DNA of 30,755 nucleotides, taken from NCBI GenBank assembly GCA_964195545.1, contig CAXMQQ010000033.1, positions 1 through 30,755 on the forward strand, read 5' to 3'. This DNA comes from JAHEEL01 sp964195545. GTDB lineage: Bacteria > Actinomycetota > Acidimicrobiia > Spongiisociales > UBA5794. The position numbers were made by a program, and so were the translations under genes. Every line of letters starts with the position of its first letter. The stretch's first letter is position 1. This document shows positions 8,801 through 15,727 of the stretch, piece by piece. The notes under the pieces were generated by a model. It had not been told where the DNA came from. It saw only the letters and a list, made by a program, of their open reading frames with translations, and did no database searches.

Positions 8801-9352
8801 GTTGTCCTTGCCGAAGATGTCCTGATACATCGCTGCGGCAGCAACAGCGGCGTCGTAGTCACGAACCTGACCGACGTTGCCCTCCTCGCCCGAACCATCC
8901 GGCGCGAGGAGTTGCGGGACGTGACCCCCGAGGCAACCTGAGGCCGCGAGGATTCCCTCGCTGTGCTCTGCGAGCAGTTCACGATCCATGCGTGGCTTGT
9001 AGTAGAAGCCCTCGAGATAGGCTCGCGACGCCAATTTCATGAGATTGTGGTAGCCGACTTCGTTCTCGGCGAGCAAGGTCAGGTGATAGCGCTTGTCCTC
9101 ACGACGCGGAAGCCGATCGAAGCGCGATCCGGGCGTCACATACGCCTCGATGCCCAGAACCGGTTTGATCCCTACGTCCGCCGCTGCCTTGCAGAAGTCG
9201 ATGACCCCGTACAGCACACCGTGGTCCGTGATGGCGATGGCCGGCTGATCATCTGCGGCGGCCGCACGAACCATGTCTTTCACGCGCGCCGCACCATCGA
9301 GCATCGAGAACTCGGAGTGGACATGGAGATGGGCGAATCCGTCGCGCGGCAA
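5846..9352 (-). CDS. dnaE: DNA polymerase III alpha subunit (replicative polymerase)
   Basis: The 1168-residue protein is the expected length for DnaE1. The N-terminal PHP domain keeps HLHVHSEFSMLDG (His10, His12, Asp19) and TDHG (His44), and apparently the later ligands too (GIEAY, SGCLGG, NDSH). The polymerase palm has GPGRGSAAGS and the catalytic PDIDMDF at residues 412-418 (Asp413 and Asp415). A helix-hairpin-helix region and an OB-fold (TIGGVVGSINTRYTKAGDPM) follow. The start is TTG at 9352 with GAGGAG five bases upstream; there is no better ATG before the PHP motif. It is convergent with the ATPase pair and divergent from the phosphofructokinases. It replicates the chromosome with the beta clamp. 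dnaE lies downstream of the lspA-rluD group in other actinobacteria as well. Confidence 0.97.
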   Translation of the reverse strand: MPRDGFAHLHVHSEFSMLDGAARVKDMVRAAAADDQPAIAITDHGVLYGVIDFCKAAADVGIKPVLGIEAYVTPGSRFDRLPRREDKRYHLTLLAENEVGYHNLMKLASRAYLEGFYYKPRMDRELLAEHSEGILAASGCLGGHVPQLLAPDGSGEEGNVGQVRDYDAAVAAAAMYQDIFGKDNWFIEVQDHGIPGQQRIMDDLLQISRDIGAPLLASNDSHYTYAYEADAHDVLLCIQTGANKSDEDRFRFGSEEFYIKTASEMRERFPADRYPGATDNSLLIADRADVSLDFDKILLPQFPVPDGMDETSYLRDLVMEGARRRYGEFDDEIAERLEYELRVIVEMGFSAYFLIVWDLIRHARERGIRTGPGRGSAAGSIVAYCLEITGLDPIAYGLIFERFLNPGRREMPDIDMDFDERHRGEMIQYCAERYGSDHVAQIITFSTIKGKQAIRDAARVLGHPYGVGDRAAKLMPPSILGKDATLGQCLEDPGHAGEQMDRDHFTAASGLRDLYESDVITREVIDTARGLEGLRRQDSIHAAAVVISPVPLTEVVPVQRKGADAEVVTQYEMHGVEALGLLKMDFLGLRNLTTIERALELIERNTGLRPDIDAIPLDDPLVFDMFQRGDSMGVFQFEGGPMRALMRNLKPEVFDHLVALNALYRPGPLGAGMHHEYADRKNGKAPIEYLHPDLEDVLSDSFGIMVFQEQVMQTAQTMAGFSMVEADALRKAMGKKIPAVMNQQEEKFVAGCVERGHPEALGRELFGFIVHFAGYGFNKSHSAAYALVAYQTAWLKVHYPAEYMAALLTAVKRDKDKTAIYLHQCRIMGIPVHVPDVNVSESDFVGVDGSISFGLSAIRNVGEAVVAQIVEDRDTNGPFEDFGDFVDRVDVSALNKRTVESLIKAGAFDSLGHNRMGLFEVAHDTLDATIARRRAEDMGQYSLFGGANDDADSEGLAIPDVEWGKKVKLAFEKEMLGLYVSDHPLLGVEQALEAMCSTSMPGMWEMEDKSTATIGGVVGSINTRYTKAGDPMYFFNFEDLQGSVEVVCFPRTVTEFGPMIREDAVLIITGRVDHRGDDVKMIAQQVREPRLEAETSVRLKVPATRMSRSTVEQLRGVLANHPGNAGVFLHMTSDGGERVIELGSEHRVEPRSALFAELRELLGPSVVM

Positions 9353-9357
9353 CAGAA

Positions 9358-9363
9358 CTCCTC
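9358..9363 (-). promoter_or_regulatory. Ribosome binding site fixing the TTG start of dnaE
   Basis: GAGGAG on the minus strand, five bases before TTG at 9352-9350. The PHP motif begins only eight residues into the protein, so this site decides a start that an ATG-only reading would miss. Confidence 0.6.
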
Positions 9364-9476
9364 GGTGGGCGAACTACAGGTATGTAAGCACGACCCGCGA
9401 CGCCATGCGATACCTGCCCACGGTGCCCCTCAACGTGGCCTATCCTCGATTAGGAACCCGACCTTCAAGGAGCACC

Positions 9477-10625
9477 ATGCGCATCGGCATCCTCACCGGC
9501 GGCGGAGACGTTCCCGGCCTGAACCCATCGATCAAGGCGGTCGTCGAGCGAGTTGCCGACGGCGGCCACGAAGTCGTCGGTATCCGACGCGGCTGGGGAG
9601 GACTCCTCAACGCCAACCTTGCCGACCCGGCTTCGATGGAGGACCATTTCGTCGATCTCAATCCTGCCGCGGTCCGGACGGTCGACCGCACGGGTGGGAC
9701 GTTCCTCCACACCAGTCGCACCAACCCGGCACGAGTGCGCCGCGATGAGTACCCCTCCTTCCTGGGTGATCCACCGGAGGGAGATGGACCGTTCGACACG
9801 ACGGATCACGTGTTGCGCGTCCTGGAAGCCAAGCAGATCGACGTCCTCATCCCGATCGGCGGCGACGACACGCTCTCCTACGGGCTTCGTATGCACGAAG
9901 AAGGCATTCCCGTGATCGCGATCCCGAAGACGATGGACAACGACGTTCACGGCACGGACTACTGCATCGGCTTCTCTACAGCCGTCACACGGGGCGTGGA
10001 ATTCATCCACAATCTCCGTACCAGCACGGGGAGCCACGAAAGAATCGCCATCGTCGAGCTCTTCGGACGCTACTCCGGAGAGACCTCGTTGGTCACCGCC
10101 TATCTTTCGGGCGTTGACCGCTCCCTTATCTCCGAGGTTCCGTTCGACATTGATCGGCTCGCAGAATTGATTATGGGCGATAAGGAGAGGAATCCGTCCA
10201 ACTATGCGATGATCACCATCTCGGAGGGCGCAACGATCAAGGGCGGCGAAATGGCTCTGTCCGGTGAGTCGGACGCCTACGGTCACCGCAAGCTCGGCGG
10301 AATCGGCCAACTTACGGGCGACCTGCTCACCGAGCGAACCGGTCAGGGAATCATCAATCAGACGGTCGGATATCTGATGCGGTCGGGCCGTCCCGACTCG
10401 CTCGACCTCATGGTTGCTCGCAACTACGCCATCATGGCCGCTGATCTCGCGCTCGAGGGCGCTTCCGGGCGGATGGTGTCGCTGCGCGGGGGCACGTACA
10501 CTCACGTGCCCATCTCGGTCACCGGCGAGGGTGTGAAGCGTGTCGACGTCACCGAGTTCTACGACTCGATCAACTACCGGACGAAGGTGCGCCACGTCAC
10601 CGGCAAACCGATGTTCCTCTACTAG
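9477..10625 (+). CDS. 6-phosphofructokinase, pyrophosphate-type signature
   Basis: This 382-residue enzyme of the PfkA family phosphorylates fructose 6-phosphate in glycolysis. The phosphoryl-donor residues are diagnostic: GGDDT at 128-132 (Asp131 in place of the glycine of ATP enzymes) and PKTMDND at 150-156 (Lys151). Known PPi-dependent enzymes carry this Asp+Lys pair, so PPi is the likely donor and the reaction may run in both directions. MRIGILTGGGDVPGLN is the usual N-terminus, and AAGGAG at 9467-9472 places the ATG at 9477; the frame is open upstream to 9273, but that part overlaps dnaE on the other strand. It is longer than bacterial PfkA (about 320). A TATCCT at 9441-9446 may be a -10 element, without a clear -35. 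Confidence 0.88.
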   Translation: MRIGILTGGGDVPGLNPSIKAVVERVADGGHEVVGIRRGWGGLLNANLADPASMEDHFVDLNPAAVRTVDRTGGTFLHTSRTNPARVRRDEYPSFLGDPPEGDGPFDTTDHVLRVLEAKQIDVLIPIGGDDTLSYGLRMHEEGIPVIAIPKTMDNDVHGTDYCIGFSTAVTRGVEFIHNLRTSTGSHERIAIVELFGRYSGETSLVTAYLSGVDRSLISEVPFDIDRLAELIMGDKERNPSNYAMITISEGATIKGGEMALSGESDAYGHRKLGGIGQLTGDLLTERTGQGIINQTVGYLMRSGRPDSLDLMVARNYAIMAADLALEGASGRMVSLRGGTYTHVPISVTGEGVKRVDVTEFYDSINYRTKVRHVTGKPMFLY

Positions 10626-10652
10626 GCGCTTGCCGCTTCAGGAGCTCACAGA

Positions 10653-11678
10653 ATGAGTGTCATCGGAGTTCTCACAGCCGGCGGCGATTGTCCCGGTCTC
10701 AATGCCGTCATCCGAGGCGTCGTGGCTCGCGCCGAAGAGCGCGACTCAGAAGTGCTCGGCATCAAGAACGGGTGGGAGGGCCTGATGCAGGGCCAGACCG
10801 TCTCGCTCGATCGGGATGCTGTTCGCGGGATCCTGACGAGGGGCGGAACGATTCTCGGAACGTCGCGAATGGACCCGTACGTTCACGGCGACGGCTACGC
10901 CTCCTGCGAACGAACGATCAAAGCGAACGGGATCGACAGCCTCATCGTCATCGGCGGCGATGGGACGTTGCGGTCCGCGCTGCGACTCTCGGAAGAGGGG
11001 TTGCCGGTGATCGGCGTTCCGAAGACCATCGACAACGACATCTGCGGTACCGACGTGACGTTCGGTTTCGACACGGCAGTCAGCATCGCAACGGAGGCCA
11101 TCGATCGACTCGCGACCACGGCCGAGGCGCACAACCGCGTCATCGTCGTCGAGGTTATGGGCCGCACGAAGGGATGGATCGCTACGTACGCAGGGATCGC
11201 CGGCGGTGCCGATGCCATCATCGTCCCCGAATTCGAGTACAACATCGACGACATCGCGGACACACTGCGTCAGCGGCACCGCAAGGGCATCAAGTATTCG
11301 ATCGTGGTTGTCGGTGAAGGTGTGGAACCACCGCCCGGATACGAGCCGAAGGAACACAGGAAGGACGCCTTCGGCTTCGATCGACTCGGCGGCGTCGGAT
11401 ACCGCATCGCCGCCGCGATCGAAGATCGCACAGGCTTCGAGGCACGCGTCTCCGTTCTCGGTCACGTCCAGCGTGGCGGCACCCCGTCTGCATTCGACCG
11501 GGTTCTCGCAACACGGCTCGGAGTTGCTGCCGCAGATCGTGCCATCGACGGCGAGTCCGGCGTGATGGTGGCCTTGCGCTCGATGAACATCGAGTCCGTG
11601 CCCCTGAGAGAAGCCGTCGACTCCATCCGCGGCGTCCCGGAAGAGCTATTCAGGACGGCGACGACGTTCTTTGGTTGA
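10653..11678 (+). CDS. pfkA: 6-phosphofructokinase, probably ATP-dependent (G104/K124 type)
   Basis: This 341-residue PfkA protein begins MSVIGVLTAGGDCPGLN. The donor motif is GGDGT at 101-105 (Gly104) and PKTIDND at 123-129 (Lys124). The Gly104/Lys124 combination is that of the actinomycete ATP-dependent group (as in Streptomyces), whereas the gene just upstream has Asp/Lys. GRTKGWIATYAG and HVQRGG are the usual substrate and interface segments. AGGAG at 10640-10644, eight bases before the ATG, fixes the start. The gene follows the first phosphofructokinase after 27 bases, so they likely share a transcript. The two donor types side by side suggest a choice between PPi and ATP at the same glycolytic step; this is inference from residues. 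Confidence 0.88.
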   Translation: MSVIGVLTAGGDCPGLNAVIRGVVARAEERDSEVLGIKNGWEGLMQGQTVSLDRDAVRGILTRGGTILGTSRMDPYVHGDGYASCERTIKANGIDSLIVIGGDGTLRSALRLSEEGLPVIGVPKTIDNDICGTDVTFGFDTAVSIATEAIDRLATTAEAHNRVIVVEVMGRTKGWIATYAGIAGGADAIIVPEFEYNIDDIADTLRQRHRKGIKYSIVVVGEGVEPPPGYEPKEHRKDAFGFDRLGGVGYRIAAAIEDRTGFEARVSVLGHVQRGGTPSAFDRVLATRLGVAAADRAIDGESGVMVALRSMNIESVPLREAVDSIRGVPEELFRTATTFFG

Positions 11679-11778
11679 GCCTGTTGGCCCGCAATCCGTA
11701 GTCCGTACGCATCCGGTGATGGCCACTCAATCTTCGGCGTATCTATGCGGAGTACGCAACACACCTGGCGCAACCGGG

Positions 11779-13281
11779 TCAGGTGCCGATCGGCGGACGT
11801 TTCTTGGGGGCCGACTTCTGCGGCTTCGCCATCTTCTTCGGCTTCTCTGGCGGTTCGGAGGCGTTCGATGCTGCGTCGCAAAGGTCGGCGAATGAATCGA
11901 GGATCGCCTGTCCGAATAGGCCCACGTCAGGCATGATCCCGTAGTCGACGTTGATCCCCCACGACACGGTGCCGTCGTAGGAGAACAGCGCGAGGCCGAT
12001 ACCGTGGCTCTCCCAAAGCGGGACGAGCGGATACGTTGCATCAAGGCGGGCATCGAGAAGATACAGGGGGAACTGAGGACCCGGGACGTTGGTCACCGTC
12101 ATGTTGAATGGGCGGGCGTTCGTTGCGAGTCTGGCCCCGAGGGCGACCAGGGTCGCCGGCGCACCCGCCGAGACACGCACGAGCGTTGCTGCTCCGAGTG
12201 CCTGGTCAGTGTCCTTGAGTTTCTCCGTCTCTGCACGCACCTTCCGCAACCGGGAGGCAGCATCGTCATCGTCGATCGGGAGCGCGGCGAGCCACATGGC
12301 CACCTGGTTGCCGAGCGTTCCCCGCTGATCCTTGGAGCGAACGCTGACCGGGGCCATGACGCGGAAATCGGTGCCTTCGAGAGCCTTCTCGGAACTGCCC
12401 CGTTCTTCGATCAAGAACCGCCTAACCGCTCCTGCCACGACGGCAAGGAACACATCATTGACCGTGCCCCCGAGTTTGTTCTTCACCGCTTTCACGTCGG
12501 CAAGTGGAATGTTCACCCAATCGAATCTACGGCCTGGTCCAATGTCACCATTGATCGGTGTCTTCCCCGTTGGGATGAGCCAGCCGGATGCCAGCGAAGC
12601 CCCCATGGCCTGCAGCCGTCCACCGAGAGACTCGACCAATCCGGTCGCGTTCCCGAGAAGGTTCTGGATGTTCTGGACCGAGCCGATGGTCTCCGAGATG
12701 CGGCGCGTCGTCTCGCGCACGAGTAGTTCGGTGCCGTTCGGCACCGGACGTGGCTCGTAGACCGGTGACGGGAGGATCTCTTCGGACGGCACAAGGGACA
12801 TGAGAACGGCCATCAGGTCCACACCGGACATCCCATCGATCATGCAGTGGTGGATCTTCGTGACGATCGCGAAGCGCCCGCGATCGAGCCCCTCGACAAC
12901 GACCATCTCCCACATGGGCTTCGACCGATCGAGCTGTTGCGACATGAGCCGACCCGCGATCCGCTTCAACTGTTCTTCCGTGCCGGGACGGGGCAGGGCG
13001 ATGTGACGGATGTGGTAGTCGATGGTGAAGTGATCGTCATCGACCCACACGGGGAATCGTTCAATGGGGACACGCACAAGCCGTTGGCGATATCTCGGGA
13101 TCATGTACAACTTCGATTCGATGAACTCCCGAAGCCGACCCACGTCGATCCCACCGTTCTCGAGAGCGAAGGAGCCGGAGTCGAACACCGTGACCGCGCC
13201 GACGTGCATGTGCGTCGTACGTGACTCGAGCGCGAGGAACGAGTTATCCAGCGCCGACAGGCGTTCATAGTGGATCGACAC
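11779..13281 (-). CDS. Wax ester synthase/acyl-CoA:diacylglycerol acyltransferase (WS/DGAT)
   Basis: This 500-residue acyltransferase matches the bacterial WS/DGAT family (typically 450-500 residues), which esterifies acyl-CoA to diacylglycerol or fatty alcohol to store triacylglycerol or wax esters. The catalytic HHxxxDG motif is HHCMIDG at 144-150, preceded by PMWEMVVVEGL. The N-terminal MSIHYERLSALDNSFLALE is the usual start, and NVPGPQFPLYL is the family's conserved late motif. The start is GTG at 13281 with GGAGG just upstream; the ORF is open to 13410, but the extension runs through a palindrome and looks random. The C-terminal 24 residues are a proline/lysine tail (PEKPKKMAKPQKSAPKKRP), possibly for membrane or lipid-droplet contact. 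It is convergent with pfkA, linking carbon supply and lipid storage only by position. Confidence 0.9.
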   Translation of the reverse strand: MSIHYERLSALDNSFLALESRTTHMHVGAVTVFDSGSFALENGGIDVGRLREFIESKLYMIPRYRQRLVRVPIERFPVWVDDDHFTIDYHIRHIALPRPGTEEQLKRIAGRLMSQQLDRSKPMWEMVVVEGLDRGRFAIVTKIHHCMIDGMSGVDLMAVLMSLVPSEEILPSPVYEPRPVPNGTELLVRETTRRISETIGSVQNIQNLLGNATGLVESLGGRLQAMGASLASGWLIPTGKTPINGDIGPGRRFDWVNIPLADVKAVKNKLGGTVNDVFLAVVAGAVRRFLIEERGSSEKALEGTDFRVMAPVSVRSKDQRGTLGNQVAMWLAALPIDDDDAASRLRKVRAETEKLKDTDQALGAATLVRVSAGAPATLVALGARLATNARPFNMTVTNVPGPQFPLYLLDARLDATYPLVPLWESHGIGLALFSYDGTVSWGINVDYGIMPDVGLFGQAILDSFADLCDAASNASEPPEKPKKMAKPQKSAPKKRPPIGT

Positions 13282-13285
13282 AGGA

Positions 13286-13290
13286 CCTCC
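13286..13290 (-). promoter_or_regulatory. Ribosome binding site for the GTG start of the acyltransferase
   Basis: GGAGG on the minus strand, four bases before the GTG at 13281-13279. The spacing is short but it is the only such site near the conserved N-terminus. Confidence 0.5.
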
Positions 13291-13344
13291 GGTTGACAAT
13301 CTACTAGGAGCGCGCTGAGCAATACATGTCACCCATCTCGACGA

Positions 13345-13431
13345 CCAGGCATCGCCACGCGCTGTAGCTTCGGCTTCGCCACTCCGACACAAGGAGCGGC
13401 GAAGCCTCATCCTTGCGCGTGGCGCGCCTGG
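13345..13431. repeat. Large nested palindrome (87 bp) of unknown role
   Basis: Three arm pairs nest around one centre. CCAGGC (13345-13350) pairs with GCCTGG (13426-13431). CGCCACGCGC (13353-13362) pairs with GCGCGTGGCG (13415-13424). GGCTTCGCCACTCC (13372-13385) pairs with GGAGCGGCGAAGCC (13393-13406) with one mismatch around a 7-base loop. About 30 base pairs can form. It lies in the 218-base gap between rluD's end and the acyltransferase start, both on the minus strand. There is no T run after it, so it is not a textbook terminator; it could be a mobile palindromic repeat, a structured RNA or a processing site. Confidence 0.75.
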
Positions 13432-13460
13432 CCGCCGATCTGGACAACGGCATCACTCAG

Positions 13461-13479
13461 CACACTCCTAGCGGGTGTG
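13461..13479 (-). terminator. Small hairpin just downstream of rluD
   Basis: CACACTC (13461-13467) pairs with GGGTGTG (13473-13479), including one G-T pair, around a 5-base loop. It is 20 to 40 bases past the rluD stop on the minus strand. No T run follows, so termination is uncertain; it may act together with the larger palindrome. Confidence 0.3.
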
Positions 13480-13499
13480 TTCACGGCGCTCCGACGCGA

Positions 13500-14432
13500 T
13501 TACTCAACCGCTCCTCGCGTCGGTGAGCCGAGGCTATCGAGTGACCCGACGAGGTCAGGCGGCAATGGTGCGTGAACCGTCATCGGCCCGGAGCCCGATG
13601 GATGCTCGAATGTGAGGGCCTCGGCGTGGAGCCATGTCCGGCCCGGATCGCCCGCCATCCGTCGCCCCGGTCCATAGACGGGGTCACCGATGATCGGGTG
13701 CTCGATGGCACGCATGTGGACCCGGATCTGATGGGTGCGACCGGTCTCGAGTGTGACGGCCATGAGTGATTCGTCCTGATCCTCCCAATCGGCGAGGCGC
13801 CGGTAGTGAGACCGAGCCTGGCGACCTCCTTCGGTCACCGTCATTCGCGTCGGGTGGGCGTGATCGCGTCCTACCGGAGCGTCGATCGTTCCGTTGGTGT
13901 TGGTGAACCGTCCGGCGACCAGAGAGAGATAGCGCCGATGGACGGCACGTTCTTTGAGGGCCGCCTGCAAATGGTCGAATGCAACGGGCGTCTTCGCCAC
14001 GATGAGGAGTCCGGACGTGTCACGGTCGATCCGGTGCACGATCCCCCACCGGTGCTCGGGGCCGAGGTCGGCGATCTCGGGGATGCGGGCCAGCAGTCCG
14101 TTCGCAAGCGTCCCACCCGAACGACCCGCGCCGGGGTGAACGACCACTCCTGCGGGTTTGTCGACAACGATCACATCGCCGTCCTCGTACGCGATGTCGA
14201 ACTCGACCTCGATGTCCGGTACAACGGGAACTTCGTCGACGACGAGATCGACATCAAGCACGTCGCCTGCTGCGACCCGATCTGACGGCGACAGACTGTG
14301 CTCTCGACGCTGTACGCCACCTGCCTCGATCGTTGATCTGGCGATCCTTCGGCTGACGTTGCAGAGAACCGCGACGGCCCGATCGGCCCTCTCGCCGCCC
14401 AATTCCTCCGGAACCTCGAGTCGCTCGCTCAT
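13500..14432 (-). CDS. rluD: 23S rRNA pseudouridine synthase of the RluA/RluD family
   Basis: The 310-residue protein has an N-terminal S4-like RNA-binding region (about 1-65; ERADRAVAVLCNVSRRIARSTI) and a RluA-type catalytic domain. The catalytic motif HRIDRDTSG is at 133-141, with Asp136 as the nucleophile. VVDKPAGVVVHPG and TGRTHQIRVHM are also diagnostic. It converts uridines of 23S rRNA to pseudouridine in the cytosol; exact target sites cannot be read from the sequence, so RluD rather than another RluA-type enzyme rests on length, the S4 domain and gene order after lspA. Its ATG overlaps the stop of lspA (ATGA), implying coupled translation. Confidence 0.88.
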   Translation of the reverse strand: MSERLEVPEELGGERADRAVAVLCNVSRRIARSTIEAGGVQRREHSLSPSDRVAAGDVLDVDLVVDEVPVVPDIEVEFDIAYEDGDVIVVDKPAGVVVHPGAGRSGGTLANGLLARIPEIADLGPEHRWGIVHRIDRDTSGLLIVAKTPVAFDHLQAALKERAVHRRYLSLVAGRFTNTNGTIDAPVGRDHAHPTRMTVTEGGRQARSHYRRLADWEDQDESLMAVTLETGRTHQIRVHMRAIEHPIIGDPVYGPGRRMAGDPGRTWLHAEALTFEHPSGSGPMTVHAPLPPDLVGSLDSLGSPTRGAVE

Positions 14433-14968
14433 CGGCGGAGGAACGCGCCGATGAGGAGCAGCGCGACACCGATGTTGATCGCGATGTCGGCGACATTGAA
14501 CGTCGCGAAGAATGGGACGTTGATGAAGTCGACGACGGCTCCGTCGAGAAATCCGTCTCCTCTGAACATCCGGTCGAGGAGGTTGCCGACGGCTCCGCCG
14601 AGAATCAGGCCCAGGCCAACGGCGTCGAGGCGATATCCGGCTTCACGCAAGGCGAAGAAGATCATGACCACAACGCCGATCACGACGAGACCGATAACTA
14701 CTCCACCCTTGGCGAACAGCGAGAACGATGCTCCGGTATTGAAGAACAGCCGGAAGTTGAGGATCCCGTCGATGAGAACGATCGGCCCATCGGCGAGCGC
14801 CTTGACGGCCCACGCCTTCGTCACCTGATCGACGATCACCACGACGGCGGCGACCGCGACGGCGAGAAGACGGAGCTTCAGCGCCGGGACGCCCCTTCGA
14901 CCGTCATCGTCGCGTACGGCAGGGCTTCCAGCCTCACCACCGGGATCGGTTTCCCCGTTACTTCGCAT
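14429..14968 (-). CDS. lspA: Lipoprotein signal peptidase (signal peptidase II)
   Basis: This membrane aspartyl protease removes the signal peptide from prolipoproteins after lipidation. Both catalytic aspartates are present: GGAVGNLLDR (Asp132) and FNVADIAI (Asp161), with about four transmembrane helices and the NTGASFSLF motif. Numbering is from the ATG at 14968. That start makes the gene overlap the upstream dksA-like gene by 91 bases and adds a 27-residue hydrophilic head (RSNGETDPGGEAGSPAVRDD). A shorter start at the CTG at 14881, which overlaps the dksA stop as CTGA and is preceded by AAGGGG, would give KLRLLAVAV directly before the first helix and about 149 residues. I keep the longer form as the conventional start but am unsure of it. 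Confidence 0.9.
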   Translation of the reverse strand: MRSNGETDPGGEAGSPAVRDDDGRRGVPALKLRLLAVAVAAVVVIVDQVTKAWAVKALADGPIVLIDGILNFRLFFNTGASFSLFAKGGVVIGLVVIGVVVMIFFALREAGYRLDAVGLGLILGGAVGNLLDRMFRGDGFLDGAVVDFINVPFFATFNVADIAINIGVALLLIGAFLRR

Positions 14969-15249
14969 ATCCCGTAGAGGCCCTTCTCCATCCGGTTCTG
15001 TGCATGAAGCACCTTCTCAAGCAGCTGTCTTGTGTTCTGCTCCACGGAGACGTCCATCTCCATCTCAAGTGCAATCGAACCCCCATCGGCGTTGTCCGGA
15101 TCCGGGTTGTGTTCGGATGCGCTCTCAGCGAGACGGCGAGCCTCCCGTTGACGATCGATCTCTTCGAGGATCGACACCAGACGACTCCGCTCATCCTCGA
15201 GTCTCCGCTCGAACCGCTGCATTGTCGTCGGCGCCAATTCCCTGGCCAT
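14878..15249 (-). CDS. DksA/TraR-family protein lacking most zinc cysteines
   Basis: The 123-residue protein has a long helical N-terminus (coiled-coil like, about 10-85, with a DNADGGSIALEME segment) and ends with the DksA/TraR finger YGICEVTGKPIPVVRLEALP. The usual four zinc cysteines are reduced to one: Cys95 is kept, while the expected positions are Thr98, Thr116 and Gly119. Family members bind the RNA polymerase secondary channel, and in actinobacteria a gene of this family sits next to lspA and ileS. The ATG at 15249 is preceded by GGAGG. It heads the dksA-lspA-rluD run. Without zinc ligands the finger may fold by packing alone, as in some known cysteine-poor members. Confidence 0.82.
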   Translation of the reverse strand: MARELAPTTMQRFERRLEDERSRLVSILEEIDRQREARRLAESASEHNPDPDNADGGSIALEMEMDVSVEQNTRQLLEKVLHAQNRMEKGLYGICEVTGKPIPVVRLEALPYATMTVEGASRR

Positions 15250-15289
15250 ACGCCTCCCGATTCGGGCGGAGACGATAACAGAAGACGGG

Positions 15290-15303
15290 GGTATCGTGAT
15301 ACC
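15290..15303. repeat. Short inverted repeat between the DUF167 and dksA-like genes
   Basis: GGTATC (15290-15295) and GATACC (15298-15303) are separated by two bases. The repeat abuts the DUF167 stop and lies about 40 bases upstream of the dksA-like start, so it could be an operator for the dksA-lspA-rluD run. No protein is assigned. Confidence 0.3.
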
Positions 15304-15600
15304 TCATCCGTTGAGCGCCTCGATGACGATTGATCGGTCGACTCCCCGGACCAGCAGGATCTTCGACTGGGATGATGCCCCCTTCACGATCTCGGCACTG
15401 CCACCGGTGAGGTCTTCCAGAAGATCAACGACTGCGCGATTTGCTCTTCCCCCTTCAGGCGGCGCCGAAATACGGATCTTGATCATGTCACCGTACCGTC
15501 CCTTGATCTCCGTGCGTGACGCTCCCGGCACGACGCGCAGCCGCACGGTGACACCATCGGAGTGCTCGGCAATTGGTTCCACGGCCCAAACGTACGCCAT
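15304..15600 (-). CDS. DUF167 (YggU-like) protein
   Basis: The 98-residue protein matches the small DUF167/YggU family: VTVRLRVVPGASRTEIKG near the N-terminus, then IKIRISAPPEGGRANRAVV (the conserved APPxxGxAN motif), and a late SSQSKILLVRG segment. The function of the family is not established. I chose the ATG at 15600 because it gives the family's usual length; the frame extends to 15684, but the extra residues are serine/proline-rich and overlap the ileS control region. It is divergent from ileS, and in the same direction as dksA-lspA-rluD after a 54-base gap. Confidence 0.85.
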   Translation of the reverse strand: MAYVWAVEPIAEHSDGVTVRLRVVPGASRTEIKGRYGDMIKIRISAPPEGGRANRAVVDLLEDLTGGSAEIVKGASSQSKILLVRGVDRSIVIEALNG

Positions 15601-15727
15601 CGGCGCTCGTAATCCCTCGAACACCACCGACGGCACGGTTAGGCTTGGCAAACGCGATGATGGGGACGGGCCTCCGGAATTCACGTGGGCAGAGCGATCC
15701 GACGACGGTGAGAGGTCGGAACCACGT

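Noticed and set aside
9465..10595. 376-residue minus-strand open frame across the first phosphofructokinase
   Set aside because: Antisense to a complete enzyme with all motifs; no family features.
11762..11785. Inverted repeat CACCTG...CAGGTG near the convergent ends of pfkA and the acyltransferase
   Set aside because: Only six-base arms with a 12-base centre, partly within coding sequence, and no T run; too weak to call a terminator.
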